A DNA stretch of 64,000 nt from Acidimicrobiia bacterium. GTDB taxonomy: Bacteria; Acidobacteriota; Vicinamibacteria; Vicinamibacterales; SCN-69-37. The notes under the pieces are model-generated. The model was not told the DNA's origin and did not search any database. It saw only the letters and a program-made list of their open reading frames with translations. Positions within the stretch are counted from its first letter, which is position 1. Each line of letters opens with the position of its first letter. Below are positions 12,562 to 20,049 of this stretch, piece by piece. The stretch is from NCBI GenBank assembly GCA_016871335.1, contig VFZF01000005.1, positions 62,001 through 126,000 on the forward strand. The letters are read 5' to 3'. The position numbers and the translations under genes were made by a program.

Positions 12562-12866
12562 CGGCTGGCGTACGGCGACGCCTGGGGTTTTCGCACCATC
12601 CGGTAAATCCCGTAGCCGATACCAGCGACGATGGCGAGCGGGAGGAGCGGGGCGAGGAGCATCGCGAGTCCGAGGGCGATGGCGATGACCGTGCCGATGA
12701 GCATGAAGACGGCACCAACCGCCCACCCAATCAGCCGGAACGGCAGGAGCACCAGCCAGAAGACTGATTTCAGGACGAACAGCATGAACGCGAACAGCAT
12801 CGCGATGAAGGCAAATCCCGCGAGCAGCACACCCACAAGTCCACCAAGTGCCAACCATCCAGTCAT
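12555..12866 (-). CDS. Small multi-pass membrane protein of unknown function
   Basis: 103 residues from ATG at 12866 (MTGWLALGGLVGVLLAGFAF). It is almost entirely hydrophobic, with about three or four membrane segments: LALGGLVGVLLAGFAFIAML, SVFWLVLLPFRLIGWAVG and AMLLAPLLPLAIVAGIGYGI. A short basic tail (YRMVRKPQASPYASRT) follows. The tail and the TAG stop are written by the flanking REP-like element, so the original C-terminus has probably been replaced. A longer open frame upstream overlaps the GH3 fragment and is not favoured. No family recognised. Confidence 0.65.
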   Translation of the reverse strand: MTGWLALGGLVGVLLAGFAFIAMLFAFMLFVLKSVFWLVLLPFRLIGWAVGAVFMLIGTVIAIALGLAMLLAPLLPLAIVAGIGYGIYRMVRKPQASPYASRT

Positions 12867-12882
12867 GCCGGAAGTGACGAGT

Positions 12883-13179
12883 TCACTTGACGAGGAGTTC
12901 CCCCCGGAGCCGGATGTCTTCGGAAGAGGCCCCGACCATGACGCGGAACACGCCGGGCTCCACGATCCAGCGGCGATCGGCATCGAGCATCCGCAGGTGC
13001 CTGGGTTCGAGCGTGAGCGTCACCTCGCGTGATTCCCCGGGGCCGAGTCGCACCCGACTGAACCCTTTCAGCTCCATCACAGGCCGGGCCACCGACCCGA
13101 GCACATCGCGGATGTACAGCTGCACCACCTCGTCACCGGCGCGGGGCCCGGTGTTCCGCACGGTGCAGGTCAGATACAC
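12883..13179 (-). pseudogene. Orphan C-terminal fibronectin III-like domain of a GH3 beta-glucosidase (gene remnant)
   Basis: The 98-residue frame reads YLTCTVRNTGPRAGDEVVQL, then IRDVLGSVARPVMELKGFSR and LGPGESREVTLTLEP. This is the classic C-terminal FnIII-like domain of glycoside hydrolase family 3. Complete GH3 enzymes have about 600 residues of catalytic domain before it, and none is present. Similarity stops at about 13180, where AT-rich DNA begins. The only start is a GTG inside the domain and no signal peptide is present. I read it as the 3' remnant of a deleted GH3 gene, although a free-standing small protein cannot be excluded. Confidence 0.75.
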
Positions 13180-13277
13180 TCATATTTTTAAGAACGAGAC
13201 GTGGAGGGTTTGTTTTTGATTGGCTCCCAAGCCGAGTCCTCCCAGCCCTCCATGCCTCGTTGTGATTCCTGACCGCA

Positions 13278-13283
13278 TAGAAT
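13278..13283 (+). promoter_or_regulatory. -10 hexamer upstream of hsp20
   Basis: TAGAAT ending 12 nt before the ATG at 13296. The gap holds GGAAGG, a possible weak ribosome site, so this message may carry a very short leader. The 116-bp spacer upstream (13180-13295) is locally AT-rich and holds no gene that I can see. Confidence 0.4.
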
Positions 13284-13295
13284 CGGAAGGCTGAG

Positions 13296-13739
13296 ATGAT
13301 TGAAATGAGACGCGAACGGGAAACCGCCGACCTGGCGGAAGATGCCCGGCAGCTTCTGAATGAGCTCGACGGGCAGGTGTCCGGCGTGGCGAGTGCAACC
13401 GGGGAATGCCGGCCCGCGCTCGACGTGGTCGACACGGCGGCCGCCGTTGAAGTGGTCGTCGACGTGCCGGGCGTGCCGGCCCACGCCATTCGTGTGCTCG
13501 TCCGCCGCAACACGGTGCTGGTCGTCGGCGCCAAGATTGGTTCGGGCATGCCGGCGGAATCGCGGTACCACGTGGCCGAGCGCAGTCACGGGCGATTTGC
13601 GCGTGCGGTCCGCTTGACCGGTGCGGTCGACGCCAGTCGCGCCAAGGCCATTGTGCGCGGCGGCCTGCTCCGCGTGATTCTTCCGCGCATCGATGACCGG
13701 CGCGGCCAGCCGATCCGCGTGGCGGTGGAATCGGCATGA
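13296..13739 (+). CDS. Hsp20/alpha-crystallin family small heat-shock-like protein
   Basis: 147 residues with an alpha-crystallin-like core: PALDVVDTAAAVEVVVDVPG, AIRVLVRRNTVLVVGAK, a YHVAERSHGRFARAVRL strand block and GGLLRVILPR, the family's G-x-L box. Such proteins hold unfolding polypeptides as ATP-independent chaperones in the cytoplasm. Homology to the classical proteins is moderate: the C-terminal IxI anchor is only approximated by PIRVAV. It overlaps the next gene by ATGA and therefore leads the ymdB-like/xseA/xseB/ispA run. Confidence 0.82.
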   Translation: MIEMRRERETADLAEDARQLLNELDGQVSGVASATGECRPALDVVDTAAAVEVVVDVPGVPAHAIRVLVRRNTVLVVGAKIGSGMPAESRYHVAERSHGRFARAVRLTGAVDASRAKAIVRGGLLRVILPRIDDRRGQPIRVAVESA

Positions 13740-14563
13740 CCACCCTCCTCTTTATCGGCGACATTGTTGGCCGTCCCGGTCGCGACCTGCTCCGGCATGG
13801 CCTGTCGGCGTTGGCCTCGCACCACAACGTCGACCTGATCATCGTCAACGTCGAAAACGCGGCGTCGGGACACGGGATTACACCCGACATCGCGAACGAC
13901 CTGTTTGAGTACGGCGTGCACGTGATGACGGGCGGCAATCACACGTGGGACAAGAAGGACATTTTTCCGTACATCGCGAAGCAGCCGCGGATGATTCGTC
14001 CCGCCAACTATCCCGACGGCGCGCCAGGCCTGGGGCGTTACGTGGCCCGTGCGGAAAACGGCGTGAAGGTCGGCGTCATCAACGCGATGGGCCGTGTGTT
14101 CATGACGCCGCTCGACGATCCGTTCCGCGTGGTGCTCGAGGAGATTGACTTGGTGCGCGCAGACGGGGCCCAGTTGGTGTTCGTGGACTTCCACGCGGAA
14201 GCGACCTCCGAGAAAGTCGCGATGGGCTGGCACCTTGACGGCAAAGTCACCGCGGTCGTCGGCACCCACACCCACGTGCAGACCGCCGACGAGCGCGTCC
14301 TGCCGAAAGGCACGGCCTACATCACGGACGTCGGCATGACGGGCCCGCACGACTCCGTCATTGGCGTCGATCGCACGGCCATCGTGCACCGCTTCCTCAG
14401 CGCGATGCCGCAGCGGTTTGAAACGGCGTCCGAGAATCCCCGTCTCAACGGTGTGGTGGTGCAGGCGGACGAGACCACCGGCTTCGCCACGAGCATCACC
14501 CGCATCAACGTCTCCATGGCCGATCTCGAAGCACTGGCGGTCACGCCGGTCGCGGCGCGGTAA
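13736..14563 (+). CDS. YmdB-type metallophosphoesterase (TIGR00282 family)
   Basis: 275 residues. The dimetal phosphoesterase motifs are all visible: FIGDIVGRPGRDLLRHGL (first Asp), VNVENAASGHGIT (Asn/Glu), MTGGNHTWDKKDI (GNH) and VVGTHTHVQTADE (GTHTH). In Bacillus and Deinococcus, YmdB-family enzymes hydrolyse 2',3'-cyclic nucleotides, and YmdB influences biofilm and motility choice. Start ATG at 13736 overlaps the hsp20 stop, and 3 bp separate it from xseA. The link with xseA is a recurrent bacterial gene order. Confidence 0.93.
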   Translation: MTTLLFIGDIVGRPGRDLLRHGLSALASHHNVDLIIVNVENAASGHGITPDIANDLFEYGVHVMTGGNHTWDKKDIFPYIAKQPRMIRPANYPDGAPGLGRYVARAENGVKVGVINAMGRVFMTPLDDPFRVVLEEIDLVRADGAQLVFVDFHAEATSEKVAMGWHLDGKVTAVVGTHTHVQTADERVLPKGTAYITDVGMTGPHDSVIGVDRTAIVHRFLSAMPQRFETASENPRLNGVVVQADETTGFATSITRINVSMADLEALAVTPVAAR

Positions 14564-14566
14564 CCG

Positions 14567-15955
14567 ATGGCCGAACGCGTCGGACTTCCTTTCGACGACC
14601 CTGAGGAGTCCAGGGGTCCAGAGGTCCCGGACGTTCCGCTCACGGTGTCGGAACTCACGGCGCATCTCAAGGCGCTGGTCGAAGAAGGGTTCGGGCGGAT
14701 CGAGGTTCAGGGGCAGGTGTCCAATCACCGGCCGCATCCGTCGGGACATCTGTATTTCACGCTGAAGGATTCGTCGTCGCAGATTCGCGCCGTGATGTTC
14801 CGCAGCGACGCGCGGCGCATGACGTTCCGGCTCGAAGACGGGCAGCACGTGGTGGCGCGCGGCCGTGTCAGTGTGTACGAAGTACGCGGCGAGTATCAGA
14901 TCATCTGTGACCGCCTGGCGCCACACGGCCTCGGTGCGCTGCAACTCGCGTTCGAACAGCTCAAGAAACGCCTCGCGATGGAGGGGTTGTTTGAGGCGGG
15001 CCGCAAACGGCCGCTGCCGACGCTGCCGCGCAAGATTGGGGTGGTCACGTCGCTGTCCGGCGCGGCGCTGCAGGACATCCTGCGCGTCCTCACCGCCCGC
15101 TACCCCACCGCGCATGTGATCGTGCGTGATGCCCGGGTGCAGGGCGACGGAGCGGCGGACGACCTGACACGAGCGCTCTCGGCCATCTCGAAAGTCGATG
15201 GTGTGGATGTCGTGATCATCGGTCGTGGCGGCGGGTCGACCGAAGACCTCTGGGCCTTCAACGACGAGGGCCTCGCGCGCGCGATTGCGGCGTGCCCGAT
15301 TCCCGTGATCTCGGCCGTCGGACACGAGGTCGATTTCACCATCGCTGACTTTGTCGCTGACGTGCGGGCCGCGACACCGTCAAACGCGGCCGAGCTCGTC
15401 GTTGATCGCGCCGACGCGTTCCGGATGCGCATCGACCGCGCGGCGGAGCGACTCGCGGCGGCCACGCGACGCGCCCTCGACGCCCGGCGCCAGCGCGCCC
15501 TGCGCACCGACGCGCGGCTTCGCGCCTATCCCACCCGCGTCGTGCTTCGCCAACGCGACTGCCAGGAATTCGTGCTTCGGATGCAGCACGCTGCGCTCGA
15601 CACCGTGGCGCGGTCGGGTCAGCGATTCGAGGCGCTGCGCCGCCGTCTCGAAGCACGCGACGTCAGACGCGTTGCTGCCGACTGGCGGCTGCGGCTTGTC
15701 CGCACGGACGCCCGGCTTCGGGCCTCGACGCTCACCCGGCATCAGCAGGCCGATGCCCGCTCACGTGAACTCGCGGCCCGCCTCCACGCCCTCAGCCCAC
15801 TCGCCGTGCTCGGCCGCGGGTACGCCGTGTGCTGGAACGATGCGCGCACAGGTATCATTCGATCGACCCACAACGTCGAGCCCGGCGACGGCATCCGCGT
15901 GACAGTCGCCGACGGCGAATTGCGTTGTACGGTTACGGAGACCCAATCCAGATGA
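14567..15955 (+). CDS. xseA: Exodeoxyribonuclease VII large subunit
   Basis: Catalytic subunit of the single-strand exonuclease VII (462 residues). The OB-fold tRNA_anti domain is at about 25-115 (GRIEVQGQVSNHRPHPSGHL, YFTLKD). The catalytic domain follows with VVIIGRGGGSTEDLWAFND and VISAVGHEVDFTIADFVADV, and a long Arg-rich coiled coil leads to the C-terminal LGRGYAVC. The first 20 codons include a short GTCC-rich low-complexity stretch (EESRGPEVPDVP) unlike the family's N-terminus. Overlaps xseB by ATGA. Confidence 0.96.
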   Translation: MAERVGLPFDDPEESRGPEVPDVPLTVSELTAHLKALVEEGFGRIEVQGQVSNHRPHPSGHLYFTLKDSSSQIRAVMFRSDARRMTFRLEDGQHVVARGRVSVYEVRGEYQIICDRLAPHGLGALQLAFEQLKKRLAMEGLFEAGRKRPLPTLPRKIGVVTSLSGAALQDILRVLTARYPTAHVIVRDARVQGDGAADDLTRALSAISKVDGVDVVIIGRGGGSTEDLWAFNDEGLARAIAACPIPVISAVGHEVDFTIADFVADVRAATPSNAAELVVDRADAFRMRIDRAAERLAAATRRALDARRQRALRTDARLRAYPTRVVLRQRDCQEFVLRMQHAALDTVARSGQRFEALRRRLEARDVRRVAADWRLRLVRTDARLRASTLTRHQQADARSRELAARLHALSPLAVLGRGYAVCWNDARTGIIRSTHNVEPGDGIRVTVADGELRCTVTETQSR

Positions 15956-16200
15956 GCACGCCCGTCCAATCCATCAAGGACTTCGAGTCGGCCATTGCCG
16001 AACTCGAGAAGATCGTCAAACAACTCGAGGACGGCGACCTGCCCCTCGACACGTCACTCGCGTTGTTCGAACGTGGCGTGGAGTTGTCGCGGTATTGCCA
16101 CGACCAGCTCGGCGCCGCCCAGAAACGCATTGAAGTGCTCACCGAGCGCGGCGAACTCAAGGACGGGTCCGGACTCGTCGATGCTGACGAACGCCGGTGA
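15952..16200 (+). CDS. xseB: Exodeoxyribonuclease VII small subunit
   Basis: 82-residue helical-hairpin subunit that binds the XseA coiled coil. The family signature FESAIAELEKIVKQLEDGDL is followed by SLALFERGVELSRYC. The open frame begins earlier, but the ATG at 15952 is chosen because it overlaps the xseA stop (ATGA) and gives the normal length. It also overlaps the prenyl transferase gene (GTGA), so the xseA-xseB-ispA block is translationally coupled. Confidence 0.95.
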   Translation: MSTPVQSIKDFESAIAELEKIVKQLEDGDLPLDTSLALFERGVELSRYCHDQLGAAQKRIEVLTERGELKDGSGLVDADERR

Positions 16201-17156
16201 GTCCCTCCCCCGATCTCGCCACGTACCTCGACGACCTCCGCCACACCGTTGACGCAGCCCTTGCGCACGCGCTGCCGGAGGGTATGGCACCCGCGCTCAT
16301 CATCGACGCGATGCGCCACGGACTGATGAGCGGCGGCAAACGCCTGCGCCCGTGCCTCACGCTGATGACGGCCGAAGCCGTCGCACCGCTGGCCGGCACC
16401 ACGGTACCCCGCGCGCGACTGCTCGCCATTCCCAGCGCCTGCGCCGTTGAGATGATCCACAGCTACTCGCTCGTGCACGACGACCTGCCGGCGATGGACA
16501 ACGACATCCTGCGGCGTGGGCGTCCGACAACACATGTCGTCTACGGCGATGGCGTCGCCGTGCTCGCCGGTGACGGGCTCCTCACCGAAGCGTTTGGGCT
16601 GCTGGCAGCCTCGCCCTCGCCGGTGGCGCCGAGCGGCGCGCCGGAAGCGCCGGCCGATCGCCGGCTGCGTGTGCTCAGCGTGCTCGCCGTAGCCGCCGGC
16701 GCCATCGGCATGGTCGGCGGCCAGACCATTGATCTCCAGGCGGCGGGACGTGTGCCCTCCCATCCTGCGCAACCACTCTCCGAACGTGAACTCCGCGACA
16801 TGCACGCGCGCAAAACCGGCGCCCTGATTCGTGCCTCTGCCGTCGCAGGCGCGATGATCACCGGCGTCGAAGACTCGACCATCGCGGCCGTGGACCAGTA
16901 CGCCAACGAGCTTGGTCTCGCGTTCCAGATCATTGACGATGTGCTGGATGTGGAAGGGTCGGATGCCGACCTCGGTAAGACGGCCGGGAAAGATGCGGCG
17001 TCGGGCAAACCCAGTTACGCCGCACTCCACGGCATCGACGAATCCCGCAGGCTCGCTGCCGCGTGTGTCGAACGCGCCAAGGCTACACTCCACGCGGCCG
17101 GTCTCGAAGGCCGTCTCACTGCACTCGCCGACTGGTCATTGACGCGGACCCGTTGA
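16197..17156 (+). CDS. ispA: Short-chain polyprenyl diphosphate synthase (farnesyl/geranylgeranyl type)
   Basis: Condenses IPP with allylic diphosphates to make C15 or C20 prenyl diphosphates. The 319-residue protein has GGKRLRP (IPP binding), the first aspartate-rich motif in HDDLPAMDND, the GQ pair in VGGQTIDLQA and the second aspartate-rich motif in IIDDVLDVEGSDADLGKTAG. Start is GTG, overlapping xseB. Position after xseAB and before tlyA matches the widespread xseA-xseB-ispA-(dxs)-tlyA order; dxs is absent from this spot. The chain-length class cannot be fixed by eye. Confidence 0.93.
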   Translation: MSPSPDLATYLDDLRHTVDAALAHALPEGMAPALIIDAMRHGLMSGGKRLRPCLTLMTAEAVAPLAGTTVPRARLLAIPSACAVEMIHSYSLVHDDLPAMDNDILRRGRPTTHVVYGDGVAVLAGDGLLTEAFGLLAASPSPVAPSGAPEAPADRRLRVLSVLAVAAGAIGMVGGQTIDLQAAGRVPSHPAQPLSERELRDMHARKTGALIRASAVAGAMITGVEDSTIAAVDQYANELGLAFQIIDDVLDVEGSDADLGKTAGKDAASGKPSYAALHGIDESRRLAAACVERAKATLHAAGLEGRLTALADWSLTRTR

Positions 17157-17160
17157 GATG

Positions 17161-17192
17161 GGCGAATGGGTGGATGGGCGAATGGGCAGATG
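17161..17192 (+). repeat. Low-complexity word repeat before tlyA
   Basis: Short imperfect tandem of GGGCGAAT / GGGTGGAT words running into the tlyA start. Similar GGGCGGATGGGCGG and CCCATCCACCC strings sit at 20036 and 23690. It creates in-frame ATG and GTG codons upstream of tlyA, which explains the apparent eight-residue N-terminal extension of the longer reading. Confidence 0.6.
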
Positions 17193-17933
17193 AAGGGTCG
17201 CCTCGATCAGCTCCTCGTTGACCGAGGCCTTGTTCCATCACGTGAGCGGGCGCGTGCGCTGATCCTCGCAGGCGACGTGCTCGTCGGCGGCCACCCGGTC
17301 ACCAAGGCCGGCACCGCCGTTGAAACGGAGGCCGAGATCACGCTGCGAACGCCCGACCATCCCTGGGTCAGCCGCGGCGGACTCAAACTCGTCCATGCCC
17401 TCGACACCTTCGGCATCGATGTCACCGGCGCGGTGGCCCTCGACATCGGCGCCTCCACCGGCGGATTCACCGACGTCCTCCTCCAGCGCGGCGCATCGCG
17501 CGTCGTCGCCCTCGACGTCGGCCACAACCAGCTCGACTGGAAGATCCGCTCCGACCCACGGGTCGTAGTCATCGAGGGCGCCAACGCACGCAACCTCACA
17601 CCGGCAGAACTGCCAGCCGATGCTCGCGCGTTCGACATCGTCACCATCGATGTCTCGTTCATCTCCCTCCAGTACATCCTGCCGGTGGTGCCAGCTCTCC
17701 TGCGCCCCCATGGCTCCGTCGTCGCGTTGGTCAAACCCCAGTTCGAAGCCGGACGCGACGAAGTCGGCAAAGGCGGGATTATTCGTGATGCAGCCGTGCA
17801 CACGCGGGTGGTGGAGTCGGTCGTCGCTGCGGCCGAGGCCTGCGGACTGCATCGTGCAGGTCTGGTTCCGTCGCCCATCACCGGGGCCGAGGGGAATAGG
17901 GAGTTTCTGTTGTTATTGAGGATTGAGGATTGA
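17190..17933 (+). CDS. tlyA: TlyA-family rRNA (cytidine-2'-O)-methyltransferase
   Basis: 247 residues. An N-terminal S4 RNA-binding domain (RLDQLLVDRGLVPSRERAR, ILAGDVLVGG) is joined to an FtsJ-like SAM-dependent methyltransferase (VALDIGASTGGFTDVLLQRG, VTIDVSFISLQYILP, LVKPQFEAG). TlyA proteins 2'-O-methylate cytidines in 16S and 23S rRNA. The ATG at 17190 is chosen since it begins the S4 domain. The last residues, LLLRIED, and the stop are written in a GATTGAGGATTGAGG low-complexity array, so the natural C-terminus seems to have been overwritten by repeat DNA. Confidence 0.93.
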   Translation: MKGRLDQLLVDRGLVPSRERARALILAGDVLVGGHPVTKAGTAVETEAEITLRTPDHPWVSRGGLKLVHALDTFGIDVTGAVALDIGASTGGFTDVLLQRGASRVVALDVGHNQLDWKIRSDPRVVVIEGANARNLTPAELPADARAFDIVTIDVSFISLQYILPVVPALLRPHGSVVALVKPQFEAGRDEVGKGGIIRDAAVHTRVVESVVAAAEACGLHRAGLVPSPITGAEGNREFLLLLRIED

Positions 17934-18010
17934 GGATTGGCAATTGTTCAATTGCTGGATTGAGGATTGATTGTGGGATTGGGGGATTGGGGGATTGGGG
18001 GATTGAGGGG
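17915..18010. repeat. Low-complexity ATTGAGG/ATTGGGGG array, left of IS256-like element
   Basis: About 95 bp of repeated GATTGAGG then GATTGGGG words, including the 3' end of tlyA. The same words appear in reverse complement immediately right of the element (19072 onward). The two flanks therefore form imperfect inverted repeats around the insertion. No gene is seen in the spacer. Confidence 0.8.
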
Positions 18011-19071
18011 GAGTGTCAGGACTTTTGTGTGTGAGGCGTCGTTCCTCACATGCCACTGCTGATCTACGCTTTCCACCCGTGCGCCGCCCGCGACCAGGGC
18101 GCGGTGATGTTCCGCAGCGCGAGCCAAATCAACTTGGTCGCCGCCTCATCGGTCGGGAAGTGGCCGCGGGTCTTGCTGATCTTGCGCACTCGGGCGTTGA
18201 TGCTTTCGATCGCGTTGGTCGTGTAGATCACCCGACGGACTTCCGGAGGAAACGCGAAGAAGGGAATCACCTGCTCCCAGGCCGTGCGCCACGACTTCAC
18301 GATCGTGGGGAAGCGCGTGCCCCAGGGGCCGGCCGCAAACGTGTCCAGCGCCGCCCGCGCGGTCTCGGCAGTCGTCGCGGGGCAGGCCACCTCCAAGGCC
18401 TCGCGCATCCCCTTCAGCCCGTCGGTCACGGCAATCAGGATGTCGTGACAGCCGCGGGTCTTGAGGTCATTAAAGATTCAGATCCCCAGGATGTCGCGCG
18501 TGCCATCCGGCAGCACGCCCAACGCGAGGTGGACCGCTTTTGCCGCGCACCACCGCTTCATCGCGAATCTTCACGCGCGGTGAGACCTCCACCGCGTACA
18601 TCTCCGCGAGAAACGCTTGAATCTCGCGCACCGTCATCCCTCGCGCATAGAGCGCAATGATCTTGTCGTCGAAGCCGGTGAAGCGTCGCTCGTGTTTGCC
18701 AATCAGCTGCGTCTCGAAGCTACCCCGGCGGTCACGCGGAATCGCCAGCGCCAATGGCCCGTCGTCGGTCAGCACCGCCTTGGCCGATGTGCCGTTGCGG
18801 TGATTGCCCGCCTCCTCGGAGGCCCCACCGGGCGGATAGCCCAGGTGGTGGCTCATCTCGGCCCCCAACGCCCGCTCGATCAGTGCCTTCTTGAAGCGCT
18901 GCGTCGCGGCGTCCCCATCCGCCGCCGTCAGACGCCCGTCCGGGGCAAACACATTCAGAATCTCAAGGGCTACCGACGCCAACCGGTCAGGACTGGTCGC
19001 GGCGGTCTTCGGTCGTCTGGGCATAGTCGCTCCTCATGCTCTGCCTCACACACAAAATTTCTGACACCCTC
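18011..19071 (-). mobile_element. Decayed IS256-family insertion sequence
   Basis: Ends are marked by matching terminal inverted repeats of about 25 bp: GTGTCAGGACTTTTGTGTG on the left and GTGTCAGAAATTTTGTGTG (reverse complement) on the right, each followed by TGAGGC. These ends and the transposase are of IS256 type. The element is about 1.06 kb, against roughly 1.3 kb for intact relatives, because of internal deletions. I see no 8-9 bp target duplication; the flanks are inverted low-complexity arrays instead. Confidence 0.85.
18064..19024 (-). pseudogene. IS256-family transposase, frameshifted and internally deleted
   Basis: N-terminal part (19024 to about 18540) reads through LTDDGPLALAIPRDRRGSFE and FLAEMYAVEVSP, then jumps directly to VKIRDEAVVRGK. 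The stretch that normally holds the first catalytic Asp (about 35 residues) is missing. One base is then lost or gained: another frame continues KAVHLALGVLPDGTRDILGI. A second deletion removes about 15 residues before FNDLKTRGCHDILIAVTDGL (second Asp present). The C-terminal part keeps TTNAIESINARVRKISKTRG (catalytic Glu) but stops at AAHGWKA, short of the usual end. It cannot encode an active transposase. Confidence 0.9.
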
Positions 19072-19170
19072 CCAATCCCCCAATCCCTCAATCCCTCAAT
19101 CCTCATTGATCCGCCGAAGGCACCTCAATTGCCAATCCTCAATCCTCATTCCTCAATCCTCAATAACAGA
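19072..19170. repeat. Low-complexity CCCAATC/CTCAATC array, right of IS256-like element
   Basis: Repeats of CCCAATC, CCTCAATC and CAATTGCCAATCC words, the reverse complement of the array left of the element. It occupies most of the spacer up to the nadK promoter, and no gene is visible in it. Confidence 0.8.
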
Positions 19171-19179
19171 AGACCGCAG

Positions 19180-19185
19180 TAACAT
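19180..19185 (+). promoter_or_regulatory. -10 hexamer of nadK
   Basis: TAACAT ending 6 nt before the GTG start at 19192, with no ribosome site between. Part of the leaderless pattern. Confidence 0.45.
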
Positions 19186-19191
19186 TCCCCC

Positions 19192-20031
19192 GTGCCCCCG
19201 CCCATTCGCATCGGACTGACCGCCAAACCCCATCCTCACGCACTCGCCGTCCTGATCGAGGCCGCGGAGTGGCTGCGCGAGCGAGGCGCCACCGTGGTGA
19301 TCGCCGCAGCGGACGACCGTGTGCAGGCGACGACGCAGGTGGATGTGCTGATCGCCTTCGGCGGCGACGGCACGTTGCTGGCGGCAGCCAGCGCGGTCGT
19401 GCAGTCCGGGGTGGACATCCCGGTACTGGGCGTCCATCTCGGGCATCTCGGTTTCCTCACCGAAGTGCGGCGGCCGGAACTGCTGGATGCGCTGGCGGCG
19501 GTGCTTGAAGGCCGCACCTGGACGGAGACGCGCCTGCTGCTCGACGGCCGGGTCGAACGCGACGGCGCGGTGGCCGCCACACGGCTTGCGCTCAACGACA
19601 TCGTGATCACCCGCGGCCGGCTGTCACGAATGATTGCACTGGACGTCGCCATCGACGGCGAACACGTCTGCCACGTCCGCGCCGACGGACTCATTGTCGC
19701 GACGGCCACCGGGTCGACCGCCTACAACCTGTCAGCCGGCGGCCCCGTCATGCATCCGGCGGTGGACGCGGTGCTGCTCACGCCCATCGCGCCGCACACC
19801 CTGACCAACCGGCCGATCGTACTGCCCGCCTCCGCCGATATCGTGCTCCGCCCGACCCTCGATGGCCCGCCGGCCGACGTCGTGGCGACGTTCGATGGCC
19901 AACACGGCGAACCCCTCCAGCCAGGCGACGTCGTGACCATCCGCCGCGCCGATCGCGTGCTCCGACTCCTCCGCACCACCACCCGCACCCACTTCGAGAT
20001 GCTTCGCGACAAGCTGAACTGGGGATCGTGA
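19192..20031 (+). CDS. nadK: NAD kinase
   Basis: Phosphorylates NAD to NADP with ATP or polyphosphate. The 279-residue protein has the family motifs IAFGGDGTLLAAAS (GGDG), GVHLGHLGFLTEV, the LNDIVITRG block (NE/D motif) and VATATGSTAYNLSAGGP. Start GTG at 19192. In many bacteria nadK follows tlyA directly, so the IS256 remnant and the inverted arrays have split an ancestral tlyA-nadK pair. A short low-complexity GGGCGGATGGGCGG stretch follows the stop. Confidence 0.95.
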   Translation: MPPPIRIGLTAKPHPHALAVLIEAAEWLRERGATVVIAAADDRVQATTQVDVLIAFGGDGTLLAAASAVVQSGVDIPVLGVHLGHLGFLTEVRRPELLDALAAVLEGRTWTETRLLLDGRVERDGAVAATRLALNDIVITRGRLSRMIALDVAIDGEHVCHVRADGLIVATATGSTAYNLSAGGPVMHPAVDAVLLTPIAPHTLTNRPIVLPASADIVLRPTLDGPPADVVATFDGQHGEPLQPGDVVTIRRADRVLRLLRTTTRTHFEMLRDKLNWGS

Positions 20032-20049
20032 GGTTGGGCGGATGGGCGG

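Noticed and set aside
13586-15325. 579-codon minus-strand frame over ymdB-like gene and xseA
   Set aside because: Shadow of two well-supported genes; Arg/His-rich product without domains.
17915-19170. Possible CRISPR array in the repeated ATTGAGG regions
   Set aside because: Words are contiguous and short (7-10 bp) with no spacers of constant length and no cas genes; no CRISPR array is visible anywhere in the window.
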